Part shown: piece by piece, positions 1-6,865 of the stretch
Numbering within the stretch: position 1 is the stretch's first letter
How the letters are laid out: each line of letters starts with the position of its first letter
Source: a bacterium
Lineage (GTDB): Bacteria; Eremiobacterota; Eremiobacteria; Baltobacterales; Baltobacteraceae
Length of the DNA: 17,977 nucleotides
Direction of reading: 5' to 3'
Assembly: GCA_021781095.1 (NCBI GenBank)
Contig: JAJXXM010000315.1
Location: forward strand, 1 to 17,977
The notes under the pieces: model-generated
Told to the model about the DNA's origin: nothing
Databases searched by the model: none
What the model saw: only the letters and a program-made list of their open reading frames with translations
Program-made: the position numbers and the translations under genes

Positions 1-1
1 T

Positions 2-208
2 TCGTTAGCGAAAATTCGCGAAGCGCGTGCCTTAGTCGCGCAACGCAATCCACGTTGCGAGATCGAAGTCGACGGCGGTATCAACGCGCGAACGCTGCCG
101 CTCGTGGCGGAGGCGGGGGCCGATATCGCGGTCATGGGATCGGCGGTTTTCGACGGCGTCGATCCCGCCGCGCAATTACGCTCGCTGCGCGCAACGCTCG
201 CGACCTAA
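2..208 (+). CDS. rpe: Ribulose-phosphate 3-epimerase, C-terminal fragment
   Basis: This is the last 68 codons of a gene that begins before the window, read in the second frame and ending at TAA 206-208. The enzyme interconverts ribulose 5-phosphate and xylulose 5-phosphate in the pentose phosphate and Calvin pathways, in the cytoplasm. The visible part carries the IEVDGGIN motif, where the Asp is a conserved metal/catalytic residue of the TIM barrel, and the downstream GADIAVMGSAVF strand and phosphate-binding segment, followed by a short C-terminal helix. thiL starts three bases after the stop. An rpe gene next to a thiamine gene and upstream of rpmB recalls the B. subtilis rpe-thiN-rpmB order. 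Other ribulose-phosphate-binding TIM barrels are less likely because the VDGGI and GSAVF pair is typical of Rpe. Confidence 0.88.
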   Translation, partial: SLAKIREARALVAQRNPRCEIEVDGGINARTLPLVAEAGADIAVMGSAVFDGVDPAAQLRSLRATLAT

Positions 209-211
209 GGT

Positions 212-1213
212 ATGGGGCTCTCCGAAAATGCAACGATCGCGGCGATTCGCGAAGAGCTCGGCGAAGCGGGCCGCTCGCGCATCGAAGTAGGAATCGGTGA
301 CGACGCCGCGCTCTGGCAGCCGTCGCGGAGCGATCGGAGTGCGATCAGTACCGATGCTTTCGTCGACGGCGTCCATTTTCGGCGAGCGACGACCCCGCTC
401 GAACGAATCGGCGCGCGGGCGATAGCCGCGAGCGTGAGCGATCTCGCTGCGATGGGCGCTCGCCCGCGTCTCGCGACCGTCGCGCTCGGCGTCCCGCGCG
501 ATTTCACACTCGACGATATCCGCTCGCTCTATCGCGGCATCGCGCGTGCGTCGACCGAACACGGCGTCGCGGTCGCCGGTGGCGATTGCACGGCATCCCC
601 GGTGCTCTCACTCGCGGTAACCGCAATCGGTGAGGTGCGCGCGTCGCACGTCAAGCGCCGCGACGGGGCCCGCCTCGGCGACACGATCGCCGTGACCGGG
701 CCGCTTGGGGCGAGTGCGGCGGGGCTACGCGCGCTCGACGATCCGCGCCTGCTCGACGAGCCGCTCCGCGGAAGCGCCATAAATGCGTACGAAAACGCGC
801 GAGCGCGGGTGCCCGAGGGGCGGTGGCTTGCGGGCAGCTCGCACGTGCGAGCGATGATCGATTGCTCCGATGGGCTGGGCCGCGATTGCGCGCGGATCGC
901 TGTGGCCTCGGGGGTCGGTATCCTTCTCGATCGCATTCCGGTCGCACCGGAGATTGCAGCGGTAGCGCGAGCGACGGGCGAGGACGCCGAGGAGCTCGCA
1001 CTCGCCGGCGGCGAGGATTACGAATTGATCGTGGCGATTGCGACGCCGGCGTTCGCGCATCTTCAAAAGCGATTCCACAAACGCTTCGGGCGGGAGTTGC
1101 TTGCGGTGGGGCGCTGCGACGCGCAGGCCGGAGTCCGCTGGTGGAGAAGCGGAAGCGCGACTCCGGTCGATCGGTATGGTTGGGACCACTTTGAAGTAGG
1201 AGAGACGCGATGA
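212..1213 (+). CDS. thiL: Thiamine-monophosphate kinase
   Basis: This enzyme makes thiamine diphosphate, the active cofactor, from thiamine monophosphate and ATP, the last step of de novo thiamine synthesis. The 333-aa product has normal family length. It shows the ThiL signatures in order: GIGDDAA at residues 27-33 (Mg-ATP-binding aspartates), STDAFVDGVHF at 46-56, AGGD at 122-125, DCSDGLGRD at 207-215 and GGEDYEL at 256-262. This is the PurM/ThiL N-domain and C-domain arrangement. The ATG at 212 follows the rpe stop by three bases and overlaps no gene. The stop overlaps the next start by four bases (ATGA, 1210-1213), so the downstream kinase is probably translationally coupled. In Bacillus the corresponding position next to rpe holds thiN, thiamine pyrophosphokinase, another producer of the same cofactor. 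Confidence 0.96.
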   Translation: MGLSENATIAAIREELGEAGRSRIEVGIGDDAALWQPSRSDRSAISTDAFVDGVHFRRATTPLERIGARAIAASVSDLAAMGARPRLATVALGVPRDFTLDDIRSLYRGIARASTEHGVAVAGGDCTASPVLSLAVTAIGEVRASHVKRRDGARLGDTIAVTGPLGASAAGLRALDDPRLLDEPLRGSAINAYENARARVPEGRWLAGSSHVRAMIDCSDGLGRDCARIAVASGVGILLDRIPVAPEIAAVARATGEDAEELALAGGEDYELIVAIATPAFAHLQKRFHKRFGRELLAVGRCDAQAGVRWWRSGSATPVDRYGWDHFEVGETR

Positions 1214-2169
1214 ACGGCGAGCGCGACGAAGTCCTTTCGTATCCGCTCATTGGGAGCATCCAAAATAGCGTCGGCATGGGCTTTATCGGCAATCAGGCAT
1301 TCGCCGCGGTCGCCCACGGCCTCGGCCTGCGCGTCGTTCACGCCGAGTCGATGTTCGCCGGCGCCCACGGCGGTTTCTCGGGGCGAGCGACGCATTATGC
1401 CGACCCGACCAATTTCCGACGCGACGTTCGGTTTCTCGTCGAACAGGAACCGCGCGTCATTCTCGTCGGATTTCTTCCCAAGGCCATCTACGTCGATATC
1501 GTGGCTCAGGCGTTGCGCGATTTCTCCGGGATCGTGGTTCTCGATCCGGTGATCGGCGACGCGAAAAAGGGGCTCTACGTCAGCGAGGAGACGGCGCGTG
1601 CGATCGTGGAGCTGTTGCTCCCGGTCGCGCAGATCGTGACGCCGAATCGCTTCGAGGCCGACGTCCTCACCGGCGGTGTCGGCGATACGTTCACCGAGTT
1701 CGGATTTCTCAACGCTCTCTTCGATCTCGGCCCCAAAGGCATCGTCGTCACGTCGTACGAGCGCGATCCCGAGAAGCACCGCAGCCGGTTGCTCTTTACC
1801 AACGGATATAATTACGCGCGCGTCTCCGCTCCCTACTATCCGGCATATCCGGCGCACGGAGCGGGGGACGTGTTCGCTGCGGCGATGGCGTGTTTCGTCG
1901 CGCTCGGCGCCTCGCCGTTCGCCGCGACTTTGTTGGCGACGACGCTCGCGGCCCGGGCGGTGGCGAATACCTCGCCGTACGGCGGGGCGACCGTCGATCC
2001 CGTCGCGGCGTTAGAAAAATGGAACCCGAGCGGGTACCAGCTCGACGATCAACGCACGATGGGCTTCTGCGAACGATCCAATGTCAAGAGCGAACTGATG
2101 AAAGCGACGGCGATCGATGCGCCGCGCCTGAAGTTCGCCCCGCCGAAACATAAAATACTCTACGGATGA
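1210..2169 (+). CDS. Pyridoxal kinase-like protein (PfkB/ribokinase superfamily)
   Basis: Probably phosphorylates pyridoxal or a related vitamin B6 or pyrimidine substrate. The 319-aa protein has the ribokinase fold. DPVIGD at residues 112-117 and TPNRFEA at 144-150 match the pyridoxal kinase PdxY/PdxK and ThiD group. GAGD at 217-220 is the anion hole with the catalytic Asp. The N-terminal SIQNSVGMGFIGN segment (16-28) resembles the substrate loop of PdxY. After the kinase core there is a charged tail of about 50 residues (265-319) that I do not recognise. The start overlaps thiL by four bases and the stop overlaps the next gene by four. Lying behind thiL, it could be a B6-salvage kinase or a thiamine-pathway kinase. 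ThiD usually has a different N-terminal motif, so pyridoxal kinase is the better guess, but specificity cannot be read from sequence. Confidence 0.75.
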   Translation: MNGERDEVLSYPLIGSIQNSVGMGFIGNQAFAAVAHGLGLRVVHAESMFAGAHGGFSGRATHYADPTNFRRDVRFLVEQEPRVILVGFLPKAIYVDIVAQALRDFSGIVVLDPVIGDAKKGLYVSEETARAIVELLLPVAQIVTPNRFEADVLTGGVGDTFTEFGFLNALFDLGPKGIVVTSYERDPEKHRSRLLFTNGYNYARVSAPYYPAYPAHGAGDVFAAAMACFVALGASPFAATLLATTLAARAVANTSPYGGATVDPVAALEKWNPSGYQLDDQRTMGFCERSNVKSELMKATAIDAPRLKFAPPKHKILYG

Positions 2170-2588
2170 GCCCCGGGAGTATTACGTTCGGCGAGCGCGC
2201 GAACGGCGCTGCGCTGGAGATCGAAATTCTCGGCTATCGCTATCCCGAGGTCGCCGAACCCGACGGGCTCGACCTGCTCGATATCGTCGCTCGGCTCTAC
2301 GCACCTCCGGTCGAGAGCGCGTTCGATCTCGCCCTCCGCGTGCGCGACCTCGAAAACCTGCGCTCCTACCTCGAACGAATCGCCGGAGGAAACGGGCCGC
2401 GCGAGCTCCTTCGCTTTGCCGACGGGCTCTTCGAATTGACCTTCGCCCCGAGCCGTCGCGGCCCCGTGCTCGTGGGCGTGATGTTGCGCGACGTCGAGCG
2501 CGCGCACGTCCGCGTAGAGTATCTGGTGACGCTCGAACCACACCATATCGGCAAGGCCGTCGGTGCGCTCGACGCCGTGTTACGGTAA
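2166..2588 (+). CDS. Small conserved-looking protein of unknown function
   Basis: I do not firmly recognise this 140-aa protein. It has no signal peptide, membrane segment or cysteine. It appears to alternate beta strands with one or two helices (LRSYLERIAG near residues 65-74). The pattern of an N-terminal strand with GYRYPE, a central amphipathic helix, an LRFADGLFELTF strand and a C-terminal helix recalls the WapI-like family, which includes immunity proteins of toxin systems. That resemblance is weak and from memory. The ATG overlaps the stop of the kinase gene (ATGA, 2166-2169), so it belongs to the thiL operon. Its 3' end overlaps the convergent hydrolase gene tail to tail by nine bases (2580-2588), leaving no room for an ordinary terminator between the two operons. 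No toxin gene is next to it. Confidence 0.72.
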   Translation: MSPGSITFGERANGAALEIEILGYRYPEVAEPDGLDLLDIVARLYAPPVESAFDLALRVRDLENLRSYLERIAGGNGPRELLRFADGLFELTFAPSRRGPVLVGVMLRDVERAHVRVEYLVTLEPHHIGKAVGALDAVLR

Positions 2589-3374
2589 TCCGCGCGTGGC
2601 CAACCAACGATCGAGCGCGGCGACGAACGGCGCGAACGCCGTTCGGTGAAGGTTGTGATCCCCTTCGGAAAACGTCGTAACGACGGTACCGGGAGCGCTC
2701 GCGCGGAGCAATCGGTCGTAGCAGTCGCGAGGGATGATGCTCTCCTCCGCATCGGGGAGAACGAGCGAGAGCGGTAACGGATAGGCGAGCGCGCGCTCGC
2801 GGAGATCCCAGGTGTGCGCGGGATTTTCGTCGCGTAATCCGACGATCGGCGCGACGGTCATCGTGGCGACGGCGTGCACTTTCCCCTCGGTGTCGAGGCG
2901 GTGCCACGATGCATAGAGTTCGCGAACGCGATGCGCGCGTGCCGCGCCGTGCAGCGAGAAGAGCTCCGTGAGTTCGTCGAGAAATTCGTCGTACCACGCT
3001 GCCGGTAGCTGCGCGAGCATCGGGTCGATCGCGAGAACGTTGCGCGCCTCGATTCGCTCGGCCGAGGCCAGCGCGACCGCGCCGCCCCAAGAATGACCGG
3101 CGAGTAGTTCGATCGGTTCGCCGATTGCGCGCGCGACCGCGGTAGCGTCGGCGATACATTGCGCGAGCGTCATCGGGCCGGTACGGCTCGCGGAATCGCC
3201 ATGTCCGCGTTGATCGTAGGCGTACACGCGATACCGCGACGCAAGATGTTCGGCGAATCGCGTCCAGGATCGGCGGGAACTCGTCATTCCGTGAATGCAG
3301 AGGATCGCCGGGCCGTTTTCGCCCCAGCGTTCGAGCGTCGTTTCGGCTCCGTCTTCGAAAACGACCTTACGCAT
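2580..3374 (-). CDS. Alpha/beta hydrolase
   Basis: A 264-aa soluble alpha/beta-hydrolase, last gene of the rpmB operon. The oxyanion-hole turn HG is at residues 28-29 and DQRGHGDS lies at 54-61. The nucleophile elbow GHSWGG at 93-98 places the Ser at 95. The acid is probably Asp218 in LVLPDAEE, and the catalytic His is 240 in EGDHN. The triad is therefore complete. A helical cap lies between about residues 120 and 190. The longer reading frame upstream is low-complexity shadow of the neighbouring gene. I chose ATG at 3374 because the homologous region begins there and it overlaps the dehydrogenase stop by eight bases (ATGCGTAA). The substrate is unknown: carboxylesterase, lactonase or C-C hydrolase are all possible, and a partner role with the hydroxyacid dehydrogenase upstream is only a suggestion. 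Confidence 0.85.
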   Translation of the reverse strand: MRKVVFEDGAETTLERWGENGPAILCIHGMTSSRRSWTRFAEHLASRYRVYAYDQRGHGDSASRTGPMTLAQCIADATAVARAIGEPIELLAGHSWGGAVALASAERIEARNVLAIDPMLAQLPAAWYDEFLDELTELFSLHGAARAHRVRELYASWHRLDTEGKVHAVATMTVAPIVGLRDENPAHTWDLRERALAYPLPLSLVLPDAEESIIPRDCYDRLLRASAPGTVVTTFSEGDHNLHRTAFAPFVAALDRWLATRGLP

Positions 3375-4266
3375 CGTCGTCGGCGTGACGCGAAAGAAAG
3401 GTGAGTTCGGAGATCGCCGATTTGTCGAGATCGCCGAGGCCGATCTTTCGGAGGCGTTCGTACTGCCGATACGTCGCTTCGGCGATCGGCAGCCGCAGGC
3501 GCGCATCGCGCGCGAGCGCGAGTGCGATGCCGGAGTCCTTGGCGGCATGTGCGGCGGAGAAATAGGTCTCGTGTTCGCGCGCGACCATATCGGCGCCGTC
3601 GGTCGCTCGCACGCGCGAATCGGCACCGGTCCGCGCGAAGACCTCGAGGACGAGGTCGAGATCGAGGCCGAGCGCATCGGCGAGCCCGAGCCCTTCGGCG
3701 AGCGCCGCGGTGTTGGCGTTCATCACCATGTTGACGAGCGCTTTGAGCGCGGCGGCGCGCCCCGCTTCACCGACGTAAACGAGCGACGAACTGATATCGC
3801 GTAAGAAAGGCTCGCAGCGCTCGAAGACCGCGCGGTCGCCGCCGATCATGAGATAGAGGCTCCCTTCGCGAGCCTGAACGATCGAACTCGCCATACATCC
3901 TTCGATCGCCGACGCTCCCGCCGCACGCGCGCGCCGTTCGATTTCGATGTGGGTTGCGGGTGCTACCGTGGCGCAGTTGACGAACGTACGGCCGCGCGCG
4001 TCGCGCAGCAACGAGTCTGCACCGTCGCCGAAAATCTCCAGCATCGCCGCGTCGTCGCTGACGACGGTGAGCACGATATCGCAGTGGGGAGGAAGCTCGG
4101 CGGGGTAAGCGGCTACGACGGAATCCACCTGCGCAGCAAGGCGGCGGGCGGCGTTTTCGTCGATGTCGTAGACCGAAGGGATCGCGTATCCGAGATCGTG
4201 GAGGCGAAGCGCGATGTTCGCGCCCATGCGCCCGGTCCCGACGATGCCGATGCGTTGCTTCGACAC
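3367..4266 (-). CDS. Beta-hydroxyacid dehydrogenase (3-hydroxyisobutyrate dehydrogenase family)
   Basis: A 299-aa NAD(P)-dependent oxidoreductase of the 3-hydroxyisobutyrate/6-phosphogluconate dehydrogenase superfamily. The Rossmann nucleotide loop GTGRMG is at residues 10-15. The conserved catalytic Lys is 175 in LKALVN, with Asn179 in the usual place. The C-terminal all-helical domain includes KDSGIAL near 243. The substrate-binding motif differs from the common DAPVSGG: here it reads EGCMASS (122-128), so the substrate may not be 3-hydroxyisobutyrate. Family alternatives are tartronate semialdehyde reductase, glyoxylate/succinic semialdehyde reductase and imine reductase. The start is GTG at 4266, 16 bases after the rpmB stop, and the 3' end overlaps the hydrolase gene, so all three are likely one transcript. 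Confidence 0.85.
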   Translation of the reverse strand: MSKQRIGIVGTGRMGANIALRLHDLGYAIPSVYDIDENAARRLAAQVDSVVAAYPAELPPHCDIVLTVVSDDAAMLEIFGDGADSLLRDARGRTFVNCATVAPATHIEIERRARAAGASAIEGCMASSIVQAREGSLYLMIGGDRAVFERCEPFLRDISSSLVYVGEAGRAAALKALVNMVMNANTAALAEGLGLADALGLDLDLVLEVFARTGADSRVRATDGADMVAREHETYFSAAHAAKDSGIALALARDARLRLPIAEATYRQYERLRKIGLGDLDKSAISELTFLSRHADDDA

Positions 4267-4282
4267 GCCGGTCGCGGCGCGG

Positions 4283-4474
4283 TTAGACCGCGCGGGTGAC
4301 GCGCTTCGCGCGCAGGCAGCCGGTGCAGACGCGCGCCGTCCGGTGCGTGCCGCGGACGTCGATCTTGACGGCCTGGAGATTGGGCAGCCAACGACGCTTG
4401 GTTTTATTCATGGCGTGGCTAACGTTGTTGCCGGACATCGGCCCTTTGCCACAGACTTCACAGCGCTTCGCCAT
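4283..4474 (-). CDS. rpmB: 50S ribosomal protein L28
   Basis: A 63-aa basic ribosomal protein of the large subunit, full length for the short bacterial form. It begins [20 protein letters not shown], the L28 signature with SGNNVSHA, followed by [11 protein letters not shown]. Cysteines come in two pairs, C5/C8 and C50/C53, so this is the zinc-binding (C+) form. A Shine-Dalgarno AAGGA (complement of 4485-4489) lies about ten bases before the ATG. It is the first gene of the minus-strand operon and has its own promoter at 4556-4584. In B. subtilis rpmB likewise lies between rpe and fakA (yloV), though there it is on the same strand; here it is inverted relative to both. Confidence 0.97.
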   Translation of the reverse strand: MAKRCEVCGKGPMSGNNVSHAMNKTKRRWLPNLQAVKIDVRGTHRTARVCTGCLRAKRVTRAV

Positions 4475-4555
4475 TTGAGTCGGTTCCTTACAACGGAGAT
4501 GCGACGAAAGTCGCGGGAGGTAGCGGGCCGCAGAACGGCTCGCAAAAGCCTGAGC

Positions 4556-4584
4556 AGTTTACCATGGGGAGGCGCGAACTTCAA
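4556..4584 (-). promoter_or_regulatory. Probable sigma-70 promoter of the rpmB operon
   Basis: Read on the minus strand, TTGAAG (4579-4584) is followed by a 17-base spacer and TAAACT (4556-4561). Both boxes and the spacing fit a vegetative promoter. Transcription would start near 4549, giving a leader of about 75 bases. That leader contains a perfect five-base-pair hairpin with a four-base loop (GCGAC/GTCGC, 4501-4514), which might act in autoregulation of L28 or be chance. Confidence 0.65.
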
Positions 4585-4590
4585 GGCCGC

Positions 4591-4614
4591 CCGGAGGGCA
4601 CCAATCCCCTCCGG
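4591..4614. repeat. Perfect 8-bp inverted repeat in the divergent rpmB/cupredoxin intergenic region
   Basis: CCGGAGGG (4591-4598) and CCCTCCGG (4607-4614) are exact reverse complements separated by eight bases. There is no T-run on either side, so it is not an intrinsic terminator. It lies just upstream of the rpmB -35 box and about 50 bases before the cupredoxin start, a suitable place for a dimeric regulator. The rest of the 193-base gap (4475-4667) holds the rpmB promoter and leader and the cupredoxin ribosome site. I saw no clear plus-strand promoter for the cupredoxin gene. Confidence 0.4.
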
Positions 4615-4667
4615 CCTGCGTTCCACTCACGACATCTTCGCACCCTCGACCCTTGAAGGGAGTTCTC

Positions 4668-5198
4668 GTGAAACACGGGCGTATCTCGCTCCTCGCTGCC
4701 CTCTCGCTGAGCCTCGCGCTCGTCGGATGCGCGACCTCGAGCGCGCAGACCGCAGGTTCCGGCGGCGGGCCGGTTTATATCCATATGAACGGTCGGAATG
4801 ATTTCCTCGAGCCGGTGGTGGCGGTCGCGCCGGGGCAACCGGTCGTGTTCGTGAACGAGGACACCGGCGTCCACACCGTCCTCGGCTACCATCCCTCAAC
4901 GGGAAAGCTCAATCGGGCGATCGACGGTGACCTTGCCGGTACACCTGGGCCCGGGCACCCCGTTGCCACCTATACCGTGAAGTTGACGAAGCCGGGCATC
5001 TACGCCTACTACTGCTCGGTCCACGCCGTGCTCGCAAAGACCTTCGGAACCGCCGTGCAGCCGGCGCATCGACCCGGGGTCCATGGCTACCCCGGCGCGA
5101 TGGCGGGGGAGATCATCGTCACCACCGACCCGAAACTCATCGCTCAGAACCCGGCAACGAGTGCCAAAAAGGTTCTCGACGGCTATTTCGGCGGGTAA
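4668..5198 (+). CDS. Cupredoxin-like (plastocyanin/azurin fold) lipoprotein
   Basis: An exported blue-copper-type electron carrier or copper-binding protein. I chose the GTG at 4668 because GAAGGGAG (4655-4662) sits five bases before it, giving 176 aa. The N-terminus is a lipoprotein signal: Lys2 and Arg5, a hydrophobic run from residue 8, then lipobox LVGC with Cys21. A low-complexity Ser/Gly linker follows. The cupredoxin domain shows likely type-1 copper ligands His69 (DTGVHTV), Cys116 and His119 (YYCSVH) and Met145 (GAMAGEI). The unusual feature is the loop between His119 and Met145: 25 residues with two further histidines, where most cupredoxins have about five. It stands alone between the divergent rpmB operon and fakA. 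Roles as a respiratory electron carrier or copper chaperone are both possible. Confidence 0.85.
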   Translation: MKHGRISLLAALSLSLALVGCATSSAQTAGSGGGPVYIHMNGRNDFLEPVVAVAPGQPVVFVNEDTGVHTVLGYHPSTGKLNRAIDGDLAGTPGPGHPVATYTVKLTKPGIYAYYCSVHAVLAKTFGTAVQPAHRPGVHGYPGAMAGEIIVTTDPKLIAQNPATSAKKVLDGYFGG

Positions 5199-5272
5199 TC
5201 CTCACCGAGCGTAGCGAGCCCGGACGAGGGCGGGGACAGGATTCGACCGGGAGAGCCCAAAGGAGCGCGGCC

Positions 5273-6865
5273 ATGGATGTGACCGCGCTCGATGGGCGCG
5301 CCTTTGCGAAGTTTATAGCCGCGGGCAGCTATTTTCTCAAAAAATACCGGGGCGTCCTCAACGATCTCAACGTCTTTCCCGTCCCCGACGGCGACACCGG
5401 AACCAACATGTTCCTGACGGTTCGCTCGGCGAGCCTCGCTGCCGCGAAATGCGCGAGCGCTCCGCTCTCGGAGGTCGCAGCGGCGGCCGCGGAGGGGAGC
5501 CTGATGGGCGCGCGCGGGAACTCGGGCGTGATCGTCTCGCAGATGCTGCGCGGCTTCGCCCACCACGTTCGCCATCGGCGCGAGATCGATACCTTCGTCT
5601 TTGCGACGGCGTTGCGGGAGAGCGTTGCGGCTGCGCGCCAGGCGTTACTGCGCCCGGTCGAGGGGACGATTCTCTCGGTCGCCGACGCGGCGGCGGAGGC
5701 CGCCTATCGGCTCGCGCTGCACGAACCGGATTTCTACCGGCTCTTAACCGGGGTGGTGCGCGCGGCAAATGAGGCGCTCGACCGGACGCCGGAGCAACTC
5801 GCCGCGCTGAAGGAAGCGGGAGTCGTCGATGCCGGCGGAGCGGGGTTCGTCTATTTTCTCGAGGGCATTTCGAGTTTTCGCCCCGATGTGAAGGTGCGGG
5901 CGACTGCATTCCCGCGACGGCCGGCGAAGAAGAGCGCGTTTGCGAAAACGCAACAGGTCGGTGAGAACAAGTTCTGCACGGAGTTCATTCTCGAGCGTGC
6001 GACCGCCGGGGTCCATGAGGTCCGCGCGACTTTAGAAAAACTCGGCGAATCGTTGCTGGTCATCGGCGATATTCCGAAAATCAAGGTGCACATCCATACC
6101 GACGTTCCGCAGCGCGTGACCGAGAGCGTCGAGCGCTTCGGCACCGTCACGCATTTAAAAGTCGACGATATGGAACGGCAGCACCACGTCTTGGTGGTCG
6201 ATAGCGTCCCGCACGCGCGGGCGATCGTGGCGGTCGTTCCCGGGGAGGGATTCGAAGCGATCGCGCGCGAGTTGGGCGCGGAAGTGACCGTACCCGCAGC
6301 GGTCAATCCAAGCGTTCGCGACTTGTTACTCGCGATCACGAAAACGCTTTCGGATGACGTCGTGCTCTTCGTCAACGATAAAAATGTCGAATTAGCGGCG
6401 CGCGAGGCGGCGAACCGTAGCGATAAACGCGTCGTCGTCGTGCCGACGCGCAACATCGTCGCCGGGATCGCGGGGCTCTTCGCCTTACGCTCGCTCGGCG
6501 ATGCCGCGACTCCTCCGGTGGAAAAGATTCTCGCCGAGGCCGCCCGCGTGCGTGCCGCGCAGCTCTTCTTCGCCGGGAAGGACGCCGTGCACGGTACCCT
6601 GCGGATCGCGCGTGGGAAGCCCGTCGCCGCGCTCGACGGCGAGTTGTTCGTCGCCGAGAGCCTCCTCGAGGTGTTGCGCGATGTGGTGAAGGCGATGGGA
6701 GGCGAGCGCGGGGGGCTGCTGACCCTTTACTATGGCGGAACACAGCGAGAGCGCGATGCAAAGGTGCTGGCCGATGCGATGAGCGAAGCCTTCCCGAATC
6801 TTGATGTGGAGTATTATTACGGCGGAATGAGCAACGCAGAGTATTGGATAGCGCTCGATGAGTGA
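5273..6865 (+). CDS. fakA: Fatty acid kinase catalytic subunit FakA (YloV family, DAK2 domain)
   Basis: Phosphorylates fatty acids presented by a FakB (DegV) protein, making acyl-phosphate. The 530-aa protein has the full three-part layout. An N-terminal DAK2/DhaL kinase domain (about 1-200) carries VPDGDTGTNM at 37-46 for Mg-ATP and MGARGNSGVI at 78-87. The DAGGAGF segment is at 196-202. A middle domain has Cys235 and the HIHTD pair His263/His265, matching the zinc site described for FakA. A C-terminal domain (about 310-530) ends in a dimerisation-type helix-strand region. AAAGGAG (5259-5265) lies seven bases before the ATG. The stop overlaps plsX by eight bases (ATGAGTGA). plsX and two degV genes follow directly, which strongly supports the fatty-acid role over dihydroxyacetone kinase. 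Confidence 0.93.
   Translation: MDVTALDGRAFAKFIAAGSYFLKKYRGVLNDLNVFPVPDGDTGTNMFLTVRSASLAAAKCASAPLSEVAAAAAEGSLMGARGNSGVIVSQMLRGFAHHVRHRREIDTFVFATALRESVAAARQALLRPVEGTILSVADAAAEAAYRLALHEPDFYRLLTGVVRAANEALDRTPEQLAALKEAGVVDAGGAGFVYFLEGISSFRPDVKVRATAFPRRPAKKSAFAKTQQVGENKFCTEFILERATAGVHEVRATLEKLGESLLVIGDIPKIKVHIHTDVPQRVTESVERFGTVTHLKVDDMERQHHVLVVDSVPHARAIVAVVPGEGFEAIARELGAEVTVPAAVNPSVRDLLLAITKTLSDDVVLFVNDKNVELAAREAANRSDKRVVVVPTRNIVAGIAGLFALRSLGDAATPPVEKILAEAARVRAAQLFFAGKDAVHGTLRIARGKPVAALDGELFVAESLLEVLRDVVKAMGGERGGLLTLYYGGTQRERDAKVLADAMSEAFPNLDVEYYYGGMSNAEYWIALDE

Noticed and set aside
1063..1857. 264-aa minus-strand reading frame across thiL and the kinase gene
   Set aside because: Both genes on the plus strand have clear family motifs. 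The antisense frame shows none and is typical of GC-rich codon bias.
3375..3677. Long N-terminal extension of the alpha/beta hydrolase frame
   Set aside because: It is Ser/Arg-rich low-complexity sequence opposite the frame of the dehydrogenase gene. The coupled ATG at 3374 is the natural start.
5199..5272. Possible promoter or terminator between the cupredoxin gene and fakA
   Set aside because: I found only the ribosome-binding site for fakA; there are no convincing -35/-10 boxes and no stem with a T-run.
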